A program made the translations under genes and the position numbers. Below, piece after piece: positions 8,465 through 17,036 of a stretch of DNA of 64,000 bases (positions within the stretch are counted from its first letter, which is position 1; the number at the start of each line of letters is the position of its first letter). This DNA is from Bacteroidales bacterium (GTDB lineage: Bacteria; Bacteroidota; Bacteroidia; Bacteroidales; WCHB1-69). Location of the stretch: contig JAFZKY010000061.1 of NCBI GenBank assembly GCA_017551725.1, positions 52,137 through 116,136 on the forward strand. Direction: 5' to 3'. The notes below the pieces were generated by a model, which saw only the letters and a list, made by a program, of their open reading frames with translations, had not been told where the DNA came from and ran no database searches.

Positions 8465-9595
8465 ATGCCAGGTAAGTCAGTAGCAGTGCATTTGTTTAAA
8501 AACAAATTGGTAAAGGAATTTGCTTTTCAGCATAGTTTTGATGGCGTTTGCGATTATTGCGGCAAAAAAACTAAAGTTTTACCATTAAGTATCGTTGTTG
8601 GATATATTGACGGGATTATTGGGGGATATTATGGTGACCCAGATGAAGAAGGTGTGGGTTGGGACTCTACATTAGACAGAAATGCAATTTCGGGATTCCA
8701 TTCGGAAGGAGGTGGGTATATTGTACCAAACAATCGCGCTTATTTTGACGAGATGAGCGAATTATTGTTAAGGAATGGTTTTGTGGTGGAATCTGATAGT
8801 TTATGGACGGATATTGCAAGTGCTTTGAGTTATCATGCGCGTCTTGTAGAGAGAGATCCATACGGATTAAATCCAGCAGAAATACGTTGGGTGGACTGGC
8901 AAATGATAAAAAGTCGTGCTATAGGTATGGCAAGGGAAGGAAAATCACTTGGTAAAATAATTTCCATTGAAGCAGCGCGTCTTGATTACTTGAGAAAGGA
9001 TGTGTATCAAGCTATATACCCTTTTCAAGTAAAAAGGGATTTATTATTATACAGAGCGGTAAACTATCAGGATAAGCTATCCCATGTAGTATTCACTAAC
9101 ATTACATCACCACCAGCTTCAAAGACTAGGGAGATGCGGATGAGCAAGAAAGGAGATTCCGTATTTTATGGCTCGACTAATATTGAAACTACAAAGAAGG
9201 AAGCATCAATGGATAATTCTTCTAGATACACTTACATAGGAAAATTTGTGACAAAACATCCTTTGAGGCTTCTTGATTTGACGGGGATTCCTAATCAATT
9301 GTCGATTTTTGATCAAAAACAATATCATCTTTTAGCCTTTTTCCGCGATTTTTGTAAGGCTATTTCCGAATATGTTCCAGAGCAGGATGCTATTAACTAT
9401 GCTCCGACACAACTGATTACATATTACTTCCGTAAAGAACTGAAGCATTATGATGATGAAACAAAAAGTTTCCCTATCGATGGTATACTATATTCCAGCA
9501 GCAAGGATTGCGCGATGAACGCAGTTTTATTTTTTAATAACGAACGCAGTGCTGACCATTTAGAACTTTTGGAATGGCAATTAATAGAACATTGA
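8465..9595 (+). CDS. HEPN/RES N-terminal domain + RES domain protein (putative NAD-targeting toxin)
   Basis: The N-terminal half (about 1-170) begins with a zinc-binding-looking 'CDYCGKKTK' and fits the HEPN/RES-associated N-terminal domain. The C-terminal half is a RES domain: the conserved arginine is in 'LLYRAVN' (near 200), the glutamate in 'ETTKKEAS' (near 240) and the serine in 'GILYSSSKD' (near 350). RES domains of the Xre/RES toxin-antitoxin type degrade NAD+. No Xre-like antitoxin gene is adjacent; the protein lies 63 bases after the rloB-like stop and may be a third component of that cassette or stand alone. Confidence 0.8.
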   Translation: MPGKSVAVHLFKNKLVKEFAFQHSFDGVCDYCGKKTKVLPLSIVVGYIDGIIGGYYGDPDEEGVGWDSTLDRNAISGFHSEGGGYIVPNNRAYFDEMSELLLRNGFVVESDSLWTDIASALSYHARLVERDPYGLNPAEIRWVDWQMIKSRAIGMAREGKSLGKIISIEAARLDYLRKDVYQAIYPFQVKRDLLLYRAVNYQDKLSHVVFTNITSPPASKTREMRMSKKGDSVFYGSTNIETTKKEASMDNSSRYTYIGKFVTKHPLRLLDLTGIPNQLSIFDQKQYHLLAFFRDFCKAISEYVPEQDAINYAPTQLITYYFRKELKHYDDETKSFPIDGILYSSSKDCAMNAVLFFNNERSADHLELLEWQLIEH

Positions 9596-9720
9596 GCACA
9601 TGTACTAGTTCTTAAAGTATATACAAATGTCAGATTGTCAAGTTCCCTTAATTCTTTATTAGGGTTAATGTTTGTTGGGATTTTTTTTGAGAAAGTACTA
9701 ATCAATATCAGATAATTGCT

Positions 9721-9728
9721 TATTTTTG
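9721..9728 (+). promoter_or_regulatory. -7 promoter element TATTTTTG for the double-GTPase cassette
   Basis: TATTTTTG lies 31 bases before the metallophosphoesterase start. The surrounding sequence TAATTGCTTATTTTTGCA (9713-9730) is nearly identical to the one at 15772-15789 before the next cassette. Confidence 0.6.
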
Positions 9729-9759
9729 CAGTCGTGATTGATGATAATTTATTGAGAAC

Positions 9760-11040
9760 ATGTTGAGAATCCTACTTCTTTCAGATATACATTTCATCCA
9801 TTGTGAGGATGACGAGAATGAATACCGTTCTCTGGAGTCAGCCTTTGTTGAGGCAATGGATGAGGTGCGAGATTCTGGTGGGCTTGATCAGATACTGATT
9901 TGTGGTGATATAGCGAACGCAGGACAAGAAAGCGAGTATGAGAAAGCAGAGAAATTTTTGCAGGAGGTATTAGAACATTTAGGTTGCAATGAACATCAGA
10001 CGCAGATATATGTGGCGCCTGGTAACCATGATGTCAACAGGAATACAAATAAAGAAACTCGCTTGGCATTGCGTCCAACTTTGTTGGACCCATCAAAGTC
10101 TGATAACTTTATCAAAAATGCAAAGCATGTAGAATGTAACACGCTGAAGATAATTTATTCACCTTTACGTGAATTCTACAAGTTTGCAAATGCACACTCA
10201 TCCATTGATGGAATAGCTGAGGGTATTTTATCGGAGGCTCCTAATTTTAATGATAAAGGCTTCCGCAAGGAAGTGGAGCTGGGCATACTTGACAATTATA
10301 TAGTTAAACTCCATTGTCTTAATTCTGCATTGCTATGTGATATAGAAGATGTAAACGATCCTCGTTCCATGAAGGTTGGAGAACATAAACTATATATTCC
10401 AAGGTTTGCATACAATGTTGAGACAAATAGTACTGTGGTAAATATCTCTATGATGCATCATCCTCATGCGTGGTTCGTTAATGATACAGAACTGCGTACT
10501 GAGTTTGACCGCAAGTTCAAGTTCCAGATTTATGGCCATGTGCATACGCAGTGTATTTCACAGGATGAGGAAGGTAAAAGTGCTATTCGTTTACAAGTAG
10601 GTTCCCTTCATCCTGGCAACGAAGGGGATCCTGCTCTCTATCCCCCTATATACAATATCTTGGAGATTGATATTGTTCGTAGTGTTTTAAAAGTCAAAGT
10701 AAACTGCTATAGTTGGGATGGTGAAGAATTTGTTAAAAACAACAAATTTTCATACCAACGTAGGGTGGCTTTGAAAAAGAAGAAAAGCAGAACAACGAAC
10801 CAAAGGAAGGAAGTTAGTAAAATGAAAACGGCAGTAGAAATGTCTGATGAAGTTTATGCAATCAGATACCGCTTCTTCAATTCGGAGCATATCAAGGAGA
10901 TTATTTGTGAGATAAATGCCAAGGCTTACGATGACAATAAGCCTGAGTATGCAAATGCTATGGCTTTCTTCAAGACAGCCTCTTCTAAAACAGACGTTAT
11001 TGAAAAATTAGGAGCCGCTTTAACTAAATATGGTGAATGA
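9760..11040 (+). CDS. Calcineurin-like metallophosphoesterase with C-terminal helical extension
   Basis: The five metal-binding blocks of the calcineurin-like fold are present in order: 'LLSDIHF' (D9, H11), 'ICGDIANAG', 'APGNHDVNR', 'MMHHPHAW' and 'YGHVH'. The catalytic fold ends near residue 320. A lysine-rich linker follows, then about 75 residues predicted helical ('SDEVYAIRYRFFN' onward) that could be an adaptor to a partner protein. The gene is first of five tightly spaced genes that include two GTPases and a GAP1-like protein; its end overlaps the next start. It may be the effector (nuclease or nucleotide phosphodiesterase) of that system; this role is inference from position and fold. 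Confidence 0.88.
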   Translation: MLRILLLSDIHFIHCEDDENEYRSLESAFVEAMDEVRDSGGLDQILICGDIANAGQESEYEKAEKFLQEVLEHLGCNEHQTQIYVAPGNHDVNRNTNKETRLALRPTLLDPSKSDNFIKNAKHVECNTLKIIYSPLREFYKFANAHSSIDGIAEGILSEAPNFNDKGFRKEVELGILDNYIVKLHCLNSALLCDIEDVNDPRSMKVGEHKLYIPRFAYNVETNSTVVNISMMHHPHAWFVNDTELRTEFDRKFKFQIYGHVHTQCISQDEEGKSAIRLQVGSLHPGNEGDPALYPPIYNILEIDIVRSVLKVKVNCYSWDGEEFVKNNKFSYQRRVALKKKKSRTTNQRKEVSKMKTAVEMSDEVYAIRYRFFNSEHIKEIICEINAKAYDDNKPEYANAMAFFKTASSKTDVIEKLGAALTKYGE

Positions 11041-11953
11041 TATGAAACGAAATCTAAAAGAAATCCTTACAGAGGTGCTGGTCTTTCCTTATGAGCAGGG
11101 CATCGTAGACGCATTGAAAGATGCATGCTTAAGGTATGTAGAGGCGATTGAATTAGGTCAGTTTGAAGAATGTGTCCTCCATCTTTGTCTAGACATACCT
11201 GCTTCTGATTTGATACAAAGTATAAATACACAGACGAATCGTAAATTCCCAAGCAGAGTATATCGTGCCTTAGCTGGTTATGTTGTAGGAGAGGTTCTTG
11301 ATAATGATAACGATGAAGATGACAATGTGGTATTCCCACTTGCTCTTCGAAATGCAATGAAGGCTAAGGTTGATGATGCTGACGGCATTATCAGTAAGAC
11401 GATAGACCCCGCATGCTTTGTAGCAGTAGAGGATTATTGGAAAGAAAATGTAGCCATTCCTTCTATAATTGGAAAAGATATAGTATCCAAAGAGATATAT
11501 GATAATTCCACTTGGGCTGGTACGGGCTTTGACGTGGAGGAAACTTTTGGAGATATACAGGCACTTGCCAAATTCTATAATCGCGAGCAGTTTAAGAAAA
11601 AATTTGCAGGTCGTAAACCATCCGACAATCAAGATATATATGTTTTTGCCAATCAAGTAGTAGACGAAATTGCTGCACAAGACTGGCTATTTACTGCAGA
11701 GAACCCTGTTCAGACCCTTAAAAGTTTGGAGTTGAAAGGCTCTGCTATCAGCCTTGCAAATGTTAAGTCAAAAATTCGGGCAAATTCAGATACAGTGAAT
11801 GATGACATAGATAGCGTGTCGGTTTACCGCCGCTATCTCTATGCAAATGATTATGAGGAGTTGGGCACACGGCGTATCAGCCCTTTACATTTTGGCATTG
11901 CTATTTTCTATGAGTTACTTTATGAACGTTTAAAGTCTGAGAAATATGAGTAA
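11030..11953 (+). CDS. Helical GTPase-associated protein (GASH-like)
   Basis: This 307-residue acidic protein has no catalytic motif I can recognise and looks almost entirely helical. Its place between the phosphoesterase and the two GTPases, and its C-terminal 'ISPLHFGIAIFYELLYERL', fit the all-helical 'GASH' component named in predicted double-GTPase conflict systems; I assign it from memory of that family and from context, so the name is tentative. ATG 11030 overlaps the previous stop by 11 nt; ATG 11042, just after that stop, is an equally plausible start. The 3' end overlaps the next gene by 8 nt. Confidence 0.7.
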   Translation: MVNDMKRNLKEILTEVLVFPYEQGIVDALKDACLRYVEAIELGQFEECVLHLCLDIPASDLIQSINTQTNRKFPSRVYRALAGYVVGEVLDNDNDEDDNVVFPLALRNAMKAKVDDADGIISKTIDPACFVAVEDYWKENVAIPSIIGKDIVSKEIYDNSTWAGTGFDVEETFGDIQALAKFYNREQFKKKFAGRKPSDNQDIYVFANQVVDEIAAQDWLFTAENPVQTLKSLELKGSAISLANVKSKIRANSDTVNDDIDSVSVYRRYLYANDYEELGTRRISPLHFGIAIFYELLYERLKSEKYE

Positions 11954-12905
11954 CGAAGTTGTGAATTTGAAATTGTATGGTAATGACGGAGAGAGCACAA
12001 AGCCCGTGCAGACAGAAACGCCAGAAATTGAGTATACCGAAGGCTCGTATCGTTATAATGCATTGACAGATGCTGATGTCAATTCGCTGAATTCAGCCGC
12101 ACGCCCAACACTGATAACATTGTTTGGAATCAGTGAATGCGGTAAGACAACCTTTGTGGGCAGTTTGTTTGCCATTTTAAGGAGAAGACCGGATCTTTTG
12201 AAGAAGACTTTCTTGGACTCCGATACGCTGACAGGTTTTGAGAAACGTGTACATCTCAGATTACTATCTGAAAGTGGAGTATCTGTACAACAGAGAACAC
12301 GGCGTAAGGCAAATAGCATCCTAAATGCAGTTTTGGGAAACGAGCGTGGAGAGAACTCTCATATGTTTGTCTTCTCCGACAAATCAGGAGAAATCTATTT
12401 GGATGCGGTTTCCAAAGATAATGTTGTGGAAGAACAAACTGCAGTGAAATATGCTGATAGATTAGTTTTGTTTGTTGACATCGAAGCTCTCTTGGATGAT
12501 AAAAAATATATGCTGTATAAAAAAAACACAGGTACGCTATTAACTCGTTTCAAATCGAAAAATATGCTACCGCTAAATGCAGAGATATTTGTTGCTTTCA
12601 ATAAGATAGATATAGTTGAAAGGGCAGCCCTTGAAGCGGCAAAAACGCTGAAAGGTGAAATTGATGAAGCAAAAAAGAAAGAGTTTATTAATAGTTGGAA
12701 ATCAAGAAGGAAGTCAGTGTTGAATGTAATTAAAGAAATTATAAACGTACCTGATGAGCAAGTCTTCGATATTTGCTCTAAGGGGATTCAACGCGATGCT
12801 GAAGATAAAGGACTGATAGAATTGTTGTCAAAAATTCTAGACAAACCAAAAATGAAATCACTTTCTTCTGAGTATAACTGGATTCAAGGATTATTAAAAT
12901 CATAA
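11946..12905 (+). CDS. Double-GTPase system, GTPase 1 (TRAFAC-like)
   Basis: A single GTPase domain covers most of the 319 residues. G1/Walker A is 'GISECGKTT' near residue 60, G3-like 'FSDKSGEIY' near 140 and G4 'AFNKID' near 220, a canonical NKxD guanine-specificity motif. The first 50 residues are low in predicted structure. It is the more canonical of two adjacent, dissimilar GTPases. In predicted conflict systems such pairs are thought to act as switches that hold or release an effector; that is established only as a computational prediction as far as I know. Confidence 0.85.
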   Translation: MSNEVVNLKLYGNDGESTKPVQTETPEIEYTEGSYRYNALTDADVNSLNSAARPTLITLFGISECGKTTFVGSLFAILRRRPDLLKKTFLDSDTLTGFEKRVHLRLLSESGVSVQQRTRRKANSILNAVLGNERGENSHMFVFSDKSGEIYLDAVSKDNVVEEQTAVKYADRLVLFVDIEALLDDKKYMLYKKNTGTLLTRFKSKNMLPLNAEIFVAFNKIDIVERAALEAAKTLKGEIDEAKKKEFINSWKSRRKSVLNVIKEIINVPDEQVFDICSKGIQRDAEDKGLIELLSKILDKPKMKSLSSEYNWIQGLLKS

Positions 12906-12910
12906 TCATT

Positions 12911-13732
12911 ATGGAGCAGAGCAATCAATGTCTTTTTGTTGGAATACAAGATACTGGAAAGTCTTCTTATTTGGGGGCTTTTTGGGCTATTGAGAGTGAT
13001 GGGCAATCAGGACATGCACTAACTTTTAACGGTTTGCCGCCCAATTCCGAGTATCTTGAATCATTGGGGAGTTTATGGTTGCAGCAAGAGCCTGTGAATA
13101 GAAGCCCTATGAACTCCCATGAGATGGAGATTTGTTTGAAGCATAGAGATACGGGTTCGGTCATTAATCTTGCCATCCCTGATTTTAAGGGTGAAAGGTT
13201 TAAATTAATCCTTCAAAACGATAGACCATCAGAGATAGATAAATGGCTAAAGAAATCAAATAAAATCATTTTCTTTCTTCCCCCATTAAGAGAACGTGTA
13301 TTTAATGAAGAATATGGCGAGAATGAGAATCAGGAAGCAAAGATGCCCGATAAAGATTTTAGTGTTGATGAAATTGAACCTTGGATTCAAATTGTAGAAC
13401 TTTTAAAATTTATATACGAAGAAAAAGGTGATATAAAGATTGCTTTCTGTGTATCTAAGTGGGATGAACTCATGCCCAAAGGTTTGAAAGTGGAGAAGTG
13501 GATAGAACAGGAACATCTATTTTTCTATACTTATATAAAATATCACTACTCTAATTCTAATGTGAAATTCTATGGTGTTAGTGCACAAGGACTGAATTAC
13601 GAAAACAGGGGTGACTTAACTGAAGCTAAGGTTAGTGAACTAACCGAAAAAGGCAAACGTGCCTACATCTCATCTGGCACTGACAAGGATTACGATATTA
13701 CCAAGCCGCTGGCTTGGCTTCTTGAAGATTAA
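12911..13732 (+). CDS. Double-GTPase system, GTPase 2 (divergent)
   Basis: The protein starts almost directly with the P-loop: 'LFVGIQDTGKSSYLGAFWA' near residue 10, in a 273-residue domain. G3-like 'AIPDFKGERF' lies near 95 and G4 is a variant, 'CVSKWDE' near 180 (SKxD instead of NKxD), so nucleotide specificity may be relaxed. It begins 5 bases after GTPase 1 and ends 6 bases before the GAP1-like gene. The pairing of one canonical and one divergent GTPase is the main reason for calling this a double-GTPase cassette. Confidence 0.83.
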   Translation: MEQSNQCLFVGIQDTGKSSYLGAFWAIESDGQSGHALTFNGLPPNSEYLESLGSLWLQQEPVNRSPMNSHEMEICLKHRDTGSVINLAIPDFKGERFKLILQNDRPSEIDKWLKKSNKIIFFLPPLRERVFNEEYGENENQEAKMPDKDFSVDEIEPWIQIVELLKFIYEEKGDIKIAFCVSKWDELMPKGLKVEKWIEQEHLFFYTYIKYHYSNSNVKFYGVSAQGLNYENRGDLTEAKVSELTEKGKRAYISSGTDKDYDITKPLAWLLED

Positions 13733-13738
13733 AAGGCT

Positions 13739-15682
13739 ATGATTACGTTGCACCAGATGCTTCATGGGTACAAACTTGGACATAACTATATTCAAGGGAG
13801 CATAGTCTTGCCGTCTCCACACGACATGGATAAGATTGCTACGCTTAGCGACTGGTCCGAGTATGTGGGGATTAACAACGAGCGTGACTACATTACGGCT
13901 TATCCGCTGGATGAGAGCCCTTACTATGTTGTGGCTAAGACTTGGTATGCTGATGAGATGCGCCGTCCTGGATGTGTTTGGACACATAGTTTGCTTATAC
14001 ATACAGATGATTTAGCTAAGATAACAGACTTCTGCAACCTGTTATACCTCTTTGAGGTACCGTTGACAGAAAACTATGAGAGCTATTCTATGCCACGTGC
14101 GTTTGTTGAAGATGCAAAGAATGTAGTGACGCATTTGTCTGAGATTGGTGAGAACAGAGCTGCAGAAGTGTACGAAAATTTGTTGTCAGATACGCCTTCT
14201 TTCATTCTGTCAGAGTTTCCTTCACAACAAAGCCAAGAGTTGATGCTGACTTTGCTCAACTATATACCAGTTGAGATTCTTAAGGATAAGTCTGTTTGTT
14301 CAGGAACGGCATCACCACGAGCCTACGAGGGACAGTACCTATCACTCCAGTTCGTTACTCACGATGGTAATGCTGTCAATTATCTGGCCAATAAGGCCAC
14401 TGCTACATGGTCTCAGCTTGTTGGTGTAAGTGTAGTCAATAATAGACCGCAATTGGCAAGTCTGATAAGGCACTATCAAGATGAATTAGGTGATAGCGTT
14501 GAGAAACTTGCAGGTTTCCTGAATGTGGTGGTGTTGATAAACCGAAGTTGCAAGGATGATGAAGAGAAACAACAGGTCCTGTTGAAGATAATCAGCACTT
14601 TATCACAAACCTTTCCCAATCAAGAAGAAGGTAAAGTTTTTAAATCAGCTGTATTTCAACCCTCTTTGGCACGAGAACTTGGTGGAGAAGAAAATTTTCT
14701 ATATACCATTTCTACTGTAGATATAGCATCGTTCACAGAAGAACAAGTGGAATATGAAAGGCGCATGCGTAACCTTTCAACTGTTCAGTTCTTGGAGTTG
14801 CTGAAACGCTTATATAGTTCTGAAGAGTTGAACGAATGGGGTATGAAGACGGTTAATGATGTGCCCCAGTATATAAGCTATGCAGAGCTTGCAGATTTGA
14901 AGAAAACGGATACGGCTTTCTTTCAAACTATTATCTTCAGTAGCTCCGAACTGCTTAATCAGATTGTATGGGCAGACTTCACGAAAGAAGAACTTCAGTC
15001 ATTGCTGTCTGTATTCTCAGATAAGAATATGGTTAATGCGTTTAAACACTGGAGCGAATTGTTCACGACCATGTTGGAGCAGAATGTATCTATTGCCTCC
15101 AATCTGGCACACGTGTTCATTTCGCATGACAGTAGTTGTGTGGACAAATATCTGACATACCTTAATTCAGAGAATCATCACCTGCAACGTGCTATTTCAA
15201 TGGAACTTGAGCATTATCCCAATGCTGTCTTGGATTGGCTGTCAAAGGTATCAAGCATCAATCACGATGTGGCTTATGTGTTGGTTAACTCAATAAATGA
15301 GCTGAGTCATATAGTAAAAAATAAAGGTAGTAGAATTTGGATGCCGTTTTTCCAATTGCTTAATGAAAAGTTTCCCATACAATACTTTATTTTTCTGTAT
15401 AGATTGTCTTTCAATTGGCAAGACAAAGAGGCATTAATGTATTTGCGACATGCTTTTTATCCGATCCATGTACTTTTGGAGCAAGACAAAATGTATTATT
15501 ATTTTTGGTATAGAATAGAACCTTATACAGAAAACTTATTCTTTTGGCAGAATTGGGATAAATGTAAAAAAGTACGGAAAATGGTTATTAGGCGGCTTAA
15601 GGAGGCCGGGTATCCCCAATCTGTTGTTGCAAACTATACTCCAAACCCTCAGATTAATGAATGGCTTCTTAAAGAATGGTAA
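13739..15682 (+). CDS. GTPase-associated protein 1-like (GAP1-N1/M)
   Basis: The 647-residue protein opens 'MITLHQMLHGYKLGHNYI' and contains 'RPGCVWTHSLLI' near residue 80; I recognise this N-terminal layout as the GAP1-N1 domain of GTPase-associated protein 1. The middle and C-terminal parts are long helical regions without catalytic motifs, fitting a scaffold or sensor. It closes the five-gene cassette. Its size and position suggest it is the platform on which the GTPases and the phosphoesterase assemble, which is inference. No homologue elsewhere in the window. Confidence 0.78.
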   Translation: MITLHQMLHGYKLGHNYIQGSIVLPSPHDMDKIATLSDWSEYVGINNERDYITAYPLDESPYYVVAKTWYADEMRRPGCVWTHSLLIHTDDLAKITDFCNLLYLFEVPLTENYESYSMPRAFVEDAKNVVTHLSEIGENRAAEVYENLLSDTPSFILSEFPSQQSQELMLTLLNYIPVEILKDKSVCSGTASPRAYEGQYLSLQFVTHDGNAVNYLANKATATWSQLVGVSVVNNRPQLASLIRHYQDELGDSVEKLAGFLNVVVLINRSCKDDEEKQQVLLKIISTLSQTFPNQEEGKVFKSAVFQPSLARELGGEENFLYTISTVDIASFTEEQVEYERRMRNLSTVQFLELLKRLYSSEELNEWGMKTVNDVPQYISYAELADLKKTDTAFFQTIIFSSSELLNQIVWADFTKEELQSLLSVFSDKNMVNAFKHWSELFTTMLEQNVSIASNLAHVFISHDSSCVDKYLTYLNSENHHLQRAISMELEHYPNAVLDWLSKVSSINHDVAYVLVNSINELSHIVKNKGSRIWMPFFQLLNEKFPIQYFIFLYRLSFNWQDKEALMYLRHAFYPIHVLLEQDKMYYYFWYRIEPYTENLFFWQNWDKCKKVRKMVIRRLKEAGYPQSVVANYTPNPQINEWLLKEW

Positions 15683-15779
15683 TAAATAATCTGATATTCA
15701 ATTCGGCAATTGTGAGGAAGAAGCCTCTGGATAAAATATCAAATAACCAAAAACATTAGCATAGTTTTCAGTAATTGAT

Positions 15780-15787
15780 TATTTTTG
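15780..15787 (+). promoter_or_regulatory. -7 promoter element TATTTTTG for ATPase/DUF4276 cassette
   Basis: TATTTTTG within TAATTGATTATTTTTGCA (15772-15789) nearly repeats the promoter region of the double-GTPase cassette (one substitution, plus a one-base indel further upstream after a shared TCAG). Confidence 0.6.
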
Positions 15788-15813
15788 CAACCATAAATGA
15801 CATTTAGTAGATA

Positions 15814-15906
15814 ATGGATGAGATAGATTTTCAATTGTTATCAAAACAAACAAATAACAGCCCAAATCTTAAATTTTATTATGTTCAAATCTTGTTGTTG
15901 TCATGA
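15814..15906 (+). CDS. Possible 30-residue leader ORF overlapping the ATPase start
   Basis: An ORF of 30 codons starts at ATG 15814, shortly after the promoter element, and its TGA overlaps the ATG of the ATPase gene as ATGA. The peptide starts MDEIDFQLLSKQTNNSPN and resembles nothing I know. The exact 4-nt overlap is typical of translationally coupled genes, which is the only support; it could be chance in AT-rich DNA. Confidence 0.3.
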   Translation: MDEIDFQLLSKQTNNSPNLKFYYVQILLLS

Positions 15907-17036
15907 GCTTTAAATTAAATGAAATTTGTCTATCTGGTTATAAATCAATTGGACAAGAAGAACATATTAACATAAATGATAATGTTACCGTTCTTATTGG
16001 AACAAATGGTGTCGGCAAAAGTAACCTTATCTCTTTTTTCCACATGTTAGGTTTTGCTGTAACCAAATCCCTACAGCAATATGTTGCCGAACATGGATTT
16101 GCTAATTCTTTTCTTCATTATGGGACAAAAAGAACGCAATCAATGTCGGCAAAGCTGATCTTTTCAGATGATAAAAGTAAAAATGAATATTTTTTCAGAT
16201 TGTCGTATGCAGCTGGTGACACTTTAATATATACAGAGGAAGTTTTAAAATTTCTATCGGCAGGTCAGATGAAGCCTTTTGTGCTCACTATGGATGTCGG
16301 ACAAAAAGAATCTCAGTTACAGGATGCTAAGAGCCCGGGTAAACCGCATAGCAAGACTATCGCTGTCTTTTATTCATTATTGATGGGTTGTAAATATTTC
16401 CAATTTCATGATACATCCCTTTCTGCAAGAATAAGAAATACCGGATATATCGGTGATTCAAAATATCTTCGCTCAGATGCTGGGAATTTAGCTGCATTTT
16501 TATATGGATTGAAAACGAGACCGCAAGGATTGCCTTATTATAATCGTATTATTCGATACATACAACAGTGTTTCCCGCAATTCGGCGATTTTGTTATGCA
16601 ACCCACGATACAGAACGACCAGTACATTAATTTGGATTGGAAAGAAAAGGATAGCGACTACATTATGGGGGCACATCAATTATCTGATGGCACACTTAGG
16701 TTTATGGCTTTAACTGCCTTGCTCTTACAGCCGCAAGATACTCTTCCGCCAATCATTGTGCTGGATGAGCCCGAATTGGGACTTCATCCCACAGCTGTCG
16801 AGATGTTGGCGGGTTTCATCAAACGTGCCAGTGAAAATGCGCAAATTATTATCGCAACACAATCCCCTCGTTTGGTCGATGAATTTCCGGCTAATGATAT
16901 TATTGTTGTTGATAGGGATCCTATAACGAAATCCTCATCTTTTTCTAATTTGGATGATAATAAATTGCATGAATGGCTTAAGAACTATACCACCAGTGAA
17001 TTATGGGATAAAAATGTGATAGGAGGTCGCCCATGA
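15903..17036 (+). CDS. AAA_21-type ATPase paired with DUF4276 protein
   Basis: The 377-residue protein has 'LSGYKSIGQ', Walker A 'GTNGVGKSN' near residue 38, an ABC-type signature 'LSDGTLRFMAL' near 260, Walker B 'PIIVLDEPELGLHP' near 285 and H-loop 'IATQSPRLVDEF'. This is the OLD/RecF-like ATPase type that pairs with TOPRIM-like effectors. Its stop overlaps the DUF4276 start by 4 nt. ATPase + DUF4276 pairs are widespread and suspected of defence roles by analogy with AbiL and PARIS; no activity is shown here. Confidence 0.88.
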   Translation: MSFKLNEICLSGYKSIGQEEHININDNVTVLIGTNGVGKSNLISFFHMLGFAVTKSLQQYVAEHGFANSFLHYGTKRTQSMSAKLIFSDDKSKNEYFFRLSYAAGDTLIYTEEVLKFLSAGQMKPFVLTMDVGQKESQLQDAKSPGKPHSKTIAVFYSLLMGCKYFQFHDTSLSARIRNTGYIGDSKYLRSDAGNLAAFLYGLKTRPQGLPYYNRIIRYIQQCFPQFGDFVMQPTIQNDQYINLDWKEKDSDYIMGAHQLSDGTLRFMALTALLLQPQDTLPPIIVLDEPELGLHPTAVEMLAGFIKRASENAQIIIATQSPRLVDEFPANDIIVVDRDPITKSSSFSNLDDNKLHEWLKNYTTSELWDKNVIGGRP

